The notes beneath the pieces are model-generated. The model saw nothing but the letters and a program-made list of their open reading frames with translations. It searched no databases and was not told where the DNA came from. 8,125 bases of DNA, taken from Actinomycetota bacterium. Lineage in GTDB: Bacteria; Actinomycetota; Actinomycetes; Mycobacteriales; Mycobacteriaceae. The translations under genes and the position numbers were made by a program. Positions 1 to 5,825 of the stretch are shown here, piece by piece. The stretch spans positions 1 through 8,125 of the forward strand of contig SYAB01000189.1 in the NCBI GenBank assembly GCA_005787665.1, read 5' to 3'. Numbering within the stretch: the stretch's first letter is position 1; each line of letters starts with the position of its first letter.

Positions 1-560
1 AGTGCGGAGAACTTGTTGTCACCGGCCGGGATCACCGTGCCGAAGTACTGCTTGAAGAGATCCGGATGTTCTTTCAGACCGGTATCGGTATCGAGGAAGA
101 TGACCCCCTGAGCCTCGAGATCCTCCCGGATCTGGTGGTAGACGACCTCACTCTCGTACTGAGCGGCCACCCCGGCGACCAGACGCTGCTTCTCGGCCTC
201 CGGGATGCCGAGACGGTCATAGGTCCGCTTGATGTCCTCGGGCAGATCCTCCCAGGAGGTCGCCTGCTTCTCGGTGGACCGCACGAAGTACTTGATGTTG
301 TCGAAGTCGATGCCCTCGAGATCGGAACCCCAACCCGGCATCGGCTTCTTGTCGAAGGTCCGCAGGGCCTTGAGTCGGACGTCGAGCATCCACTCCGGTT
401 CACTCTTCTTCGCCGAGATATCGCGCACCACGGCCTCGGACAGACCGCGCTGAGCGCTCGCACCGGCGACGTCGGAGTCCGCCCAGCCATAGCCATAGTG
501 GCCCAGCGAGGCGATGGTCTCCTCCTGGCTGAGTGGCTGCAGATCCGGGGAAGTCGTCAT
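1..560 (-). CDS. sufB: SufB, Fe-S cluster assembly scaffold subunit (5' part, cut by window edge)
   Basis: SufB is a core subunit of the cytosolic SufBC(D) complex, which builds Fe-S clusters and passes them to apoproteins. The first 186 codons are visible, starting at an ATG at 560-558 (MTTSPDLQPLSQEET). Family hallmarks include GYGWADSD near the N-terminus, the stretch around MPGWGSDLEGIDFDNI, the YFVRS-KQATSWEDLPEDI segment and a C-terminal visible part reading FGTVIPAGDNKFSAL. The start is supported by a strong AAAGGAG Shine-Dalgarno seven bases upstream and by the ATGA overlap with the sufR stop, so the two are probably co-transcribed and translationally coupled under SufR control. The reading frame is open to the edge. 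M. tuberculosis SufB carries an intein further downstream; the window ends too early to tell whether this one does. Confidence 0.96.
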   Translation of the reverse strand, partial: MTTSPDLQPLSQEETIASLGHYGYGWADSDVAGASAQRGLSEAVVRDISAKKSEPEWMLDVRLKALRTFDKKPMPGWGSDLEGIDFDNIKYFVRSTEKQATSWEDLPEDIKRTYDRLGIPEAEKQRLVAGVAAQYESEVVYHQIREDLEAQGVIFLDTDTGLKEHPDLFKQYFGTVIPAGDNKFSA

Positions 561-1276
561 GCGGACGCTCCTTTTTTCTCGGTCGGGGCTGAAGTGAGCG
601 GAACGTGGGTGGTGCAGGCACAGTCGCCGTTGACGATGGAGGCGAGCCGTTGTACGTGGGTGCCGAGCACCTCGGAAATGGCCTGTTTCTCGGCCTCGCA
701 CAGTTCCGGAAACTCTTCGGCGACATGGGAAACCGGGCAGTGATGCTGGCAGATCTCGATCCCGCGGAGGGGCCCGCCCACCCGGGTCGCGGTGGTCGCG
801 TAACCGGCGCGGGTCAGCGCGTCGGCCACCCGGTCGGCGGCGGCTTCCACCGCGGCCTCCTCGCCGGAATCCGCCGGCGCCACCCCGTCGAGGATGGTGT
901 CGATCCGGCGGCGGGCGAAGTCACGGACCGCGCCATCGCCGCCGATCTCGCGCAGCTGGCGCATCGCGGCCGAGGCGAGATCGTCGTAATTGTGCTCGAG
1001 CTTGGACCGGCCGGCCGGGGTCAGCCGGTAACGCTTGGCGGGACGGCCCCGCCCGGCCTGCTGCCAGGATGCGGCGGGGTTGGCTTCGGCATCGCCGCCC
1101 TCGACGAGCGCGTCGAGGTGACGGCGGACGCCGGCGGCCGAGATATCCAGCCGACGGCCGATCTCGGCGGCGGTGATGGAGCCCGATTCCAGCAGCAACT
1201 GCACGATCGCCCGGCGGGTCCGGCCGTCCTGCGGCACGACCCCGACCGGCACCGGCGAGTCGGGCGGGAATTTCAC
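557..1276 (-). CDS. sufR: SufR-type Fe-S cluster-sensing transcriptional repressor
   Basis: This is a DNA-binding regulator of the suf operon (Rv1460 type), taken as 239 aa from a GTG at 1276-1274. Residues about 18-60 form a winged helix-turn-helix (RTRRAIVQLLLE, ITAAEIGRRLDISAAGVRRHLDAL), followed by a wing rich in Gly, Arg and Lys (GRGRPAKRYRLTPAG). The C-terminal half has the cysteines expected to bind a [4Fe-4S] cluster: C176-x3-C180-x12-C193, then C219-A-C221. The stop overlaps the sufB start (ATGA). SufR proteins repress their own operon when the cluster is present. The start is uncertain: no Shine-Dalgarno precedes the GTG, in-frame TTG (1294) and GTG (1327) are alternatives, and the SufR-type operator covers the chosen start codon. 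The frame stays open upstream into mptB, but that extension is antisense to a real gene and is rejected. Confidence 0.93.
   Translation of the reverse strand: MKFPPDSPVPVGVVPQDGRTRRAIVQLLLESGSITAAEIGRRLDISAAGVRRHLDALVEGGDAEANPAASWQQAGRGRPAKRYRLTPAGRSKLEHNYDDLASAAMRQLREIGGDGAVRDFARRRIDTILDGVAPADSGEEAAVEAAADRVADALTRAGYATTATRVGGPLRGIEICQHHCPVSHVAEEFPELCEAEKQAISEVLGTHVQRLASIVNGDCACTTHVPLTSAPTEKKGASA
568..574 (-). promoter_or_regulatory. Shine-Dalgarno site of sufB
   Basis: On the minus strand AAAGGAG lies seven bases before the sufB ATG, inside the last codons of sufR. It is a near-perfect anti-16S match and fixes the sufB start at 560. It abuts a run of six A residues (577-572 on the minus strand). 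Confidence 0.85.
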
Positions 1277-1289
1277 AACACCAGTGTGA
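1273..1289. promoter_or_regulatory. SufR operator, ACACT-N5-TGTGA type
   Basis: The minus strand reads ACACT-GGTGT-TGTGA at 1287-1273, which fits the operator I recall for mycobacterial SufR (ACACT-N5-TGTGA). Extended by two bases it is a perfect inverted repeat, TCACA-N7-TGTGA. It overlaps the putative sufR GTG start codon at 1276-1274. Binding here would block the start of sufR-suf transcription, the expected feedback loop. The site is seen directly; the protein that binds it is inferred. Confidence 0.75.
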
Positions 1290-1305
1290 CGCAATTGCCA
1301 ATCCG

Positions 1306-1311
1306 GGTCTA
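1306..1311 (-). promoter_or_regulatory. Possible -10 element of the sufR-suf operon
   Basis: The minus strand reads TGC-TAGACC, an extended -10-like sequence lacking the final T of the TANNNT consensus. It would place the transcript start near 1299, with a leader of about 23 bases and the SufR operator just downstream. The alternative is a leaderless start at 1276 from the poorer hexamer CACACT at 1288-1283, which has the same six-base spacing seen at mptB and ctaA and is half covered by the operator. The sequence alone does not decide. Confidence 0.3.
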
Positions 1312-1355
1312 GCAAGGGGACCCTCACCTCAGACCGCGGGCCGTTCGCGGCCGGA

Positions 1356-1361
1356 TAGAGT
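1356..1361 (+). promoter_or_regulatory. -10 element of mptB, leaderless type
   Basis: TAGAGT matches the mycobacterial TANNNT -10 consensus and ends six bases before the mptB GTG, so transcription should begin at or within a base of the start codon. No Shine-Dalgarno has room to act (GCGAGG directly abuts the GTG), which supports a leaderless mRNA. No clear -35 is visible. Confidence 0.65.
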
Positions 1362-1367
1362 GCGAGG

Positions 1368-3125
1368 GTGGCAGTCCGCCAGCACTCCCTCAGCCTGTCG
1401 ATCGCGAGCTGGCACGGTGACGAGCGGACGGTGGGCGCGCCGCTCAACACTGCCGAGATGCGGGCCATGCACCGGACCCGGCTGTTCGGCGCGACCGGAA
1501 CCGTGCTGATGGCGATCGGGGCGCTCGGCGCGGGAGCCCGCCCGGTGGTGCAGGACCCTACTTTCGGGGTGCGACTGCTCAACCTGCCCTCCCGGATCCA
1601 GACCGTGTCGTTGACGATGACGACGACCGGCGCGGTGATGATGGCGCTGGCCTGGTTGATGATGGGCCGCTTCGTGCACGGTCCGCGGCGCATGTCGCGC
1701 AGCCAACTGGACCGCACGCTGCTGCTGTGGATGCTGCCGCTGCTGATCGCGCCGCCGATGTACAGCAAGGATGTCTATTCCTACCTGGCCCAGAGTCAGA
1801 TCGCCCGCGACGGCCTGAACCCCTATCTGGTCGGCCCCGCGCCCGGGCTCGGGCTCGACCACGTCTTCACGTCGTCGGTGCCCAGCCTGTGGCGTGAGAC
1901 GCCGGCGCCCTACGGCCCGTTGTTCCTCTGGATCGGGCGCGGCATCTCCGCACTCACCGGCGAGAACATCGTGGCCGCCGTCTTGAGTCACCGGGTTGTC
2001 GTCCTGATCGGGGTGGGTCTGATCGTCTGGGCAACTCCGCGGCTGGCACGCCGGTGCGGGGTGGCTGAGGTCACGGCCCTCTGGTTGGGCGCGGCCAACC
2101 CGTTGCTGCTCATGCATCTGGTGGCGGGAATCCACAACGAGGCACTGATGCTCGGGCTGATGCTGACCGGTACCGAGATCGCCCTGCGCGGTATCGACGG
2201 AGCCGCGCAGCCGGCGACCTCAGACCGACGAGCCGCGCAGCCGCTGCTCCCCCGACCCCTGCACTGGCCGCAGGACCGGGCCGACTGGGCGCGGTGGACC
2301 CCGCTGGCACTGCTCCTGGCGGGCACGGTGCTGATCACCCTGAGCTCCCAGGTGAAGCTGCCGGGCCTGTTGGCTCTGGGCTTCACCGCGATGGCGCTGG
2401 CGCACCGCTGGGGCGGGACAATGAAAGCCCTGCTGGCCTCGTGCGCCTTCACCGGCTCGGTCGCACTGGCGGTCATCGCCCTCGTCGGATGGGCGAGCGG
2501 GCTGGGGTTTGGATGGCTGTTCACCCTCGGTACCGCGAACGTGGTCCGCAGCTGGATGTCTCCACCCACCCTGTTGGCGCTGGCCACCGGCCAGGTGGGC
2601 ATCCTGCTCGGACTGGGCGACCACACCACCGCGGTGCTCGCGCTCACCCGAGCGATCGGTGTGGGGATCATCGCGGTCCTGGTGACCTGGCTCCTGCTGG
2701 CGGTGCTGCGGGGCCGGTTGCACCCGGTGGGCGGCCTCGGCGTCGCCCTGGGCGCCACCGTGCTGCTGTTCCCGGTCGTCCAGCCGTGGTACCTGCTGTG
2801 GGCGATCATCCCGCTCGCGGCCTGGGCCACCCGCCCGCGGTTCCGCATCGCCACCATCGCCGTGACCCTGGTGGTCGGGATCTTCGGTCCGACCGCCAAC
2901 GGCGACCGCTTCGCGCTGTTCCAGATCCTCAGCGCGACGCTGGCCAGTGCGGTGATCGTGATGCTGCTGATCGCCCTGACCCGCAACCGACTGCCCTGGC
3001 GATACGTGCCGGGCACCGACGAGCGCTACAGCGGGGAGGATCCCGATTCCGGCCCCGGCGATGACCCTTCGCGGCAACCACCGGCGAGCCGTCCGGCACC
3101 CGGCACCTACGCTGGTTCTCCGTGA
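1368..3125 (+). CDS. mptB: MptB-type alpha-(1->6)-mannopyranosyltransferase
   Basis: This is a polytopic membrane GT-C glycosyltransferase that uses polyprenyl-phosphate-mannose on the outer face of the membrane to extend the alpha-1,6-mannan core of lipomannan and lipoarabinomannan. It is 585 aa, close to Rv1459c as I recall it. Hydrophobic segments run from about residue 42 to 535. The GT-C signature lies in the first large outer loop: MYSKDVYSYL, with the likely catalytic D135. Other conserved-looking stretches are WRETPAPYGPLFLW, LVAGIHNEALMLG and the late VVQPWYLLWAIIPL. A variable Ala/Gln/Pro loop sits near 278-300, and a hydrophilic Pro/Asp-rich tail follows residue 545. The GTG start at 1368 is set by a -10 element at leaderless spacing and by N-terminal similarity recalled from Rv1459c; the first ATG (codon 31) is less likely. 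The stop overlaps the next gene by GTGA. Divergent from sufR across 91 bp. Confidence 0.93.
   Translation: MAVRQHSLSLSIASWHGDERTVGAPLNTAEMRAMHRTRLFGATGTVLMAIGALGAGARPVVQDPTFGVRLLNLPSRIQTVSLTMTTTGAVMMALAWLMMGRFVHGPRRMSRSQLDRTLLLWMLPLLIAPPMYSKDVYSYLAQSQIARDGLNPYLVGPAPGLGLDHVFTSSVPSLWRETPAPYGPLFLWIGRGISALTGENIVAAVLSHRVVVLIGVGLIVWATPRLARRCGVAEVTALWLGAANPLLLMHLVAGIHNEALMLGLMLTGTEIALRGIDGAAQPATSDRRAAQPLLPRPLHWPQDRADWARWTPLALLLAGTVLITLSSQVKLPGLLALGFTAMALAHRWGGTMKALLASCAFTGSVALAVIALVGWASGLGFGWLFTLGTANVVRSWMSPPTLLALATGQVGILLGLGDHTTAVLALTRAIGVGIIAVLVTWLLLAVLRGRLHPVGGLGVALGATVLLFPVVQPWYLLWAIIPLAAWATRPRFRIATIAVTLVVGIFGPTANGDRFALFQILSATLASAVIVMLLIALTRNRLPWRYVPGTDERYSGEDPDSGPGDDPSRQPPASRPAPGTYAGSP
2200..2243 (+). 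repeat. 14-bp direct repeat, 30-bp offset, within mptB
   Basis: GAGCCGCGCAGCCG occurs at 2200-2213 and again at 2230-2243, exactly 30 bases apart and so in frame. It encodes Ala-Ala-Gln-Pro twice (residues 279-282 and 289-292) in a loop that looks low-complexity and hydrophilic. It could be the remnant of a ten-codon tandem duplication, but the rest of each unit has diverged. Confidence 0.6.
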
Positions 3126-4054
3126 GTTCAGGCTCCCCCACCCCGGTGCGGCTACGTGCGGTATCGAAGAGTTACGGATCGGCCGTCGCGGTGTCCGATC
3201 TGGATCTCGACGTGCAGCCCGCGGAGGTGTTCGCGCTCCTTGGCCCTAACGGTGCCGGCAAGACCACGACCGTCGAGATGTGTGAGGGTTTCGTGCGTCC
3301 GGACGCCGGCTCGATCGAGGTGCTGGGCCTGGACCCGGTCGCCGACAACGCCAAGCTGCGGGAGCGGATCGGGGTGATGCTGCAGGGCGGCGGCGGCTAT
3401 CCGGCAGCCCGGGCCGGGGAGATGCTCAACCTCGTCGCGGCCTATGCGGACCGGCCGCTGGACCCGGCCTGGCTGCTCGACACCCTCGGGCTCACCGATG
3501 CCGCCCGCACCACCTATCGCCGGCTGTCCGGTGGCCAGCAGCAGCGGCTGGCCCTGGCCTGCGCCATCGTCGGACGCCCCGAATTGGTGTTCCTCGACGA
3601 GCCGACCGCGGGGATGGACGCCCACGCCAGGCTGGTGGTGTGGGAACTCATCGACGCGCTACGCCGGGACGGGGTCACCGTCGTGTTGACCACCCACCAA
3701 CTCAACGAAGCCGAGGAACTCGCCGACCGGATCCTGATCATCGACCGCGGGGCCGAGGTCGCCGCGGGGTCCCCGGCCGAGTTGATGCGCAGCGGCGCCG
3801 AGGGCCAGTTGCGTTTTCGCGCCCCGCGCCGACTGGACCTGTCGTTGCTCGTCTCGGCGCTGCCCGAGGGGTACCGGGCGACCGAGCCGGCGCCCGGCGA
3901 GTATCTGGTGGAGGGGAAGGTCGACCCGCAGGTCCTCGCGACGGTGACCGCCTGGTGCGCCCGGCTGAACATCCTGGCCACCGACCTGCGCGTCGAGCAG
4001 CGCAGCCTGGAGGACGTCTTCCTGGACCTGACCGGAAAGGAGCTGCGGTCGTGA
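3122..4054 (+). CDS. ABC transporter ATP-binding subunit (DrrA/CcmA-like; Rv1458c type)
   Basis: This is the 310-aa nucleotide-binding half of an ABC-2 exporter that hydrolyses ATP on the cytoplasmic face. All motifs are intact: Walker A GPNGAGKTT (41-49), Q-loop Q88, signature LSGGQ (135-139), Walker B LVFLDEP (155-161) with catalytic E160, D-loop AGMD (163-166) and H-loop H192. The last ~80 residues form the accessory C-terminal domain seen in drug or lipid exporters of this class, ending RSLEDVFLDLTGKEL. The GTG start at 3122 overlaps the mptB stop (GTGA) and lacks a good Shine-Dalgarno, so translation probably depends on mptB. The permease follows with the same kind of overlap. The substrate is unknown. 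Old annotations call such genes antibiotic transport, but placement behind mptB makes an envelope glycolipid or polyprenyl-linked substrate equally plausible (inference). Confidence 0.93.
   Translation: MSSGSPTPVRLRAVSKSYGSAVAVSDLDLDVQPAEVFALLGPNGAGKTTTVEMCEGFVRPDAGSIEVLGLDPVADNAKLRERIGVMLQGGGGYPAARAGEMLNLVAAYADRPLDPAWLLDTLGLTDAARTTYRRLSGGQQQRLALACAIVGRPELVFLDEPTAGMDAHARLVVWELIDALRRDGVTVVLTTHQLNEAEELADRILIIDRGAEVAAGSPAELMRSGAEGQLRFRAPRRLDLSLLVSALPEGYRATEPAPGEYLVEGKVDPQVLATVTAWCARLNILATDLRVEQRSLEDVFLDLTGKELRS
4036..4042 (+). promoter_or_regulatory. Shine-Dalgarno site of the ABC permease
   Basis: AAAGGAG lies eight bases before the GTG at 4051, within the last codons of the ATPase gene. It fixes the permease start there and rejects the much longer in-frame extension back to 3640. 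The same heptamer precedes sufB. Confidence 0.8.
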
Positions 4055-4824
4055 GTCAACTTTTCCCGGCCGGCACCTTCACTCCCGACCCCCGGCCCAG
4101 CAGCGTGCCGCGGATGCTGGCCGCCCAGTACGGGCTCGAGCTTCGCCTGCTGTTGCGCAACGGCGAACAGTTACTGCTGACCATGTTCATCCCGATCACG
4201 TTGCTGATCGGGCTCACGGTGCTTCCGCTCGGATCGTTCGGCGATCAGCGGGTGGCGGTGTTCATGCCGGCCGTCATGGCGCTGGCGGTGATCTCGACGG
4301 CGTTCACCGGTCAGGCCATCGCGGTCGCCTTCGACCGTCGCTACGGGGCGCTCAAGCGGCTGGGTGCCACCGCGCTACCGGTCTGGGGCATCATCGCCGG
4401 TAAGGCTCTGGCCGTGGTGACCGTGGTGTTCCTGCAGGCGATCGTGCTCGGCGGAATCGGCTTGGCTCTGGGATGGCGCCCGCAGCCGGCCGGCCTGCTG
4501 CTGGGCGCCGCCGTCATCGCCCTGGGCACCGCGACCTTCGTCGCCATGGGACTGCTGCTCGGCGGCACGCTGCGGGCCGAGATCGTGCTCGCTGTGGCCA
4601 ACCTGCTGTGGTTCGTCTTCGCCGGATTCGGCGCACTCACCCTGGAGACCGGCACCATCCCCGGGGCATTGTCCTGGGTGGCCCGGCTGACCCCTTCTGG
4701 CGCGCTGACGGAGGCCCTCTCCCGGGCGACAGACGTCTCGGTGGACTGGTTCGGCATCGCCGTTCTCGCGGCGTGGGGCGTGCTGTCGGGGGCTGCGGCG
4801 CTGCGCTGGTTCCGGTTCACCTGA
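4051..4824 (+). CDS. ABC-2 type transporter permease subunit (Rv1457c type)
   Basis: This is a 257-aa integral membrane partner of the preceding ATPase. After a ~25-residue hydrophilic N-terminus containing AAQYGLELRLLLRNGEQ, which resembles the amphipathic coupling helix of ABC-2 permeases, there are about six hydrophobic segments. The RRYGALKRLGATALP stretch between the second and third segments is typical of ABC-2/DrrB permeases. The protein ends with WFRFT. The GTG start overlaps the ATPase stop (GTGA) and has a strong Shine-Dalgarno. One ATPase plus one permease suggests a transporter of two ATPase and two permease subunits. The reading frame extends far upstream inside the ATPase gene, but that part is Arg/Pro-rich shadow translation. 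Confidence 0.92.
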   Translation: MSQLFPAGTFTPDPRPSSVPRMLAAQYGLELRLLLRNGEQLLLTMFIPITLLIGLTVLPLGSFGDQRVAVFMPAVMALAVISTAFTGQAIAVAFDRRYGALKRLGATALPVWGIIAGKALAVVTVVFLQAIVLGGIGLALGWRPQPAGLLLGAAVIALGTATFVAMGLLLGGTLRAEIVLAVANLLWFVFAGFGALTLETGTIPGALSWVARLTPSGALTEALSRATDVSVDWFGIAVLAAWGVLSGAAALRWFRFT

Positions 4825-4830
4825 TGCCCT

Positions 4831-4845
4831 ACTACGGCTCGTAGT
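4831..4845. promoter_or_regulatory. Short perfect dyad upstream of ctaA
   Basis: ACTACG-GCT-CGTAGT is a six-base-pair inverted repeat with a three-base spacer, seven bases after the permease stop. It has no T-tract, so it is a weak terminator candidate at best. It covers the place where a -35 box would lie for the ctaA -10 at 4857, so it could equally be an operator. The dyad is seen; its function is inferred. Confidence 0.35.
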
Positions 4846-4856
4846 TCCGGCTGCTC

Positions 4857-4862
4857 TAGGAT
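4857..4862 (+). promoter_or_regulatory. -10 element of ctaA, leaderless type
   Basis: TAGGAT fits TANNNT and ends six bases before the GTG at 4869, the same spacing as at mptB. There is no Shine-Dalgarno before the start. This supports a leaderless ctaA transcript separate from the upstream ABC operon. Confidence 0.65.
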
Positions 4863-4868
4863 CGTTTG

Positions 4869-5825
4869 GTGGGCGTGCGGCGGCTCTTTCTGCGGCTGGT
4901 GGATCTCCTCCCCCTGCCCAGCCTCCGGACCCAACGGCTGATCGCCGCGGTCGTGGTTCTCAGCCAGGCCCTGATCTCGGTCACCGGGTCGATCGTGCGG
5001 GTCACCGCCTCCGGGCTGGGATGCCCCACCTGGCCACAGTGCTTCCCGGGCAGTTTCACCCCGACCCCGCACCCCGAGGTCCCCGGTATCCACCAAGCCG
5101 TCGAGTTCGGCAACCGGCTGCTCACCTTTGTCGTGGTGCTCGCCTCGATCCTGGTGGTGCTTGCGGTCACCCGGGCCCGGCGCCGCCGCGAGGTGCTCGT
5201 CTATGCCTGGCTGATGCCCGCTTCGACCGTCCTGCAGGCCGTGATCGGCGGCATCACGGTGCTGACCGGTCTGCTGTGGTGGACGGTGGCGATCCACCTG
5301 CTGGTGTCGATGGCGATGGTGTGGGTGGCCACTCTGCTCTATGTCAAGATCGGCGAGCCCGATGACGGAGTCCCGACGACCCTGGTTCCGAAGCCGTTGC
5401 GGCAGTTGACATTTCTGAGCGCGCTCGCTCTTACGGCTACCCTCGTGTCCGGCACGCTCGTCACCGGTGCCGGCCCACACGCCGGCGACAAGAGCCCGCA
5501 ACGCACCGTTCCCCGCCTCGAGGTGGAGATCGTCACCCTGGCTCACGCGCATGCCACCCTGCTCGTCGCCTATCTCAGCCTGTTGGTCGGACTGGGCGCC
5601 GGTTTGCTGGCCGTCGGGGCGCCGCCCGCCGTCCAGCGCAGGCTGGTGGTGCTCGTCGGCCTGGTGGCCGCCCAGGGCCTGCTCGGGGTCGTCCAGTACC
5701 ACACCGGCGTTCCGGCCGTCCTGGTCGCGACGCACGTCGCGGGGGCCGCCGCGTGCACGGTCGGCACGGCGGCGCTATGGGCCTCGATGCGACAGCGGAC
5801 CGAGTCCGAGACGCTCGCAGGCTGA
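4869..5825 (+). CDS. ctaA: Heme A synthase CtaA (COX15/CtaA family)
   Basis: CtaA oxidises the C8 methyl of heme O to a formyl group, giving heme A for aa3 cytochrome c oxidase. It is 318 aa with about eight transmembrane segments in two similar four-helix halves. The first outer loop holds the redox cysteine pair in GLGCPTWPQC (C52, C58) and the conserved acid E79. Candidate heme-ligand histidines are H143 (WWTVAIH), H226 or H228 (LAHAHAT) and H289 (VATHV). At the position of the first-half histidine (E-x-x-H-R in Bacillus CtaA) this protein has E79-F-G-N82-R83, with H75 nearby. The GTG at 4869 is chosen because a -10 sits six bases upstream; a TTG one codon earlier (4866) would add one residue. 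The 3' end overlaps the convergent ATP-grasp gene by 51 bp. M. tuberculosis Rv1456c was long labelled a transport protein; the motifs here argue for CtaA. Confidence 0.94.
   Translation: MGVRRLFLRLVDLLPLPSLRTQRLIAAVVVLSQALISVTGSIVRVTASGLGCPTWPQCFPGSFTPTPHPEVPGIHQAVEFGNRLLTFVVVLASILVVLAVTRARRRREVLVYAWLMPASTVLQAVIGGITVLTGLLWWTVAIHLLVSMAMVWVATLLYVKIGEPDDGVPTTLVPKPLRQLTFLSALALTATLVSGTLVTGAGPHAGDKSPQRTVPRLEVEIVTLAHAHATLLVAYLSLLVGLGAGLLAVGAPPAVQRRLVVLVGLVAAQGLLGVVQYHTGVPAVLVATHVAGAAACTVGTAALWASMRQRTESETLAG

Noticed and set aside
66..1312. Plus-strand open frames opposite sufB and sufR (66-743, 605-1312)
   Set aside because: They are GC-rich shadows of clearly recognisable minus-strand genes, with no family motifs or start signals.
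1277..1768. N-terminal extension of sufR into the mptB region
   Set aside because: The frame is open, but it runs antisense to the mptB N-terminus and shows no SufR family sequence; the helix-turn-helix already lies near the chosen N-terminus.
1329..3077. Long minus-strand frames opposite mptB (1329-2135, 1988-3016, 2220-3077)
   Set aside because: The Arg/Gln/His-rich or Ser/Arg-rich composition is typical of antisense shadow frames in high-GC DNA; mptB itself is unambiguous.
3640..4050. Upstream in-frame extension of the ABC permease
   Set aside because: It overlaps the intact ATPase, is Arg/Pro/Gly-rich and not membrane-like, and the Shine-Dalgarno plus GTGA overlap fix the start at 4051.
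4341..5735. 464-aa minus-strand frame opposite permease and ctaA
   Set aside because: Gln/His/Arg-rich shadow without motifs; both plus-strand genes are convincing membrane proteins.
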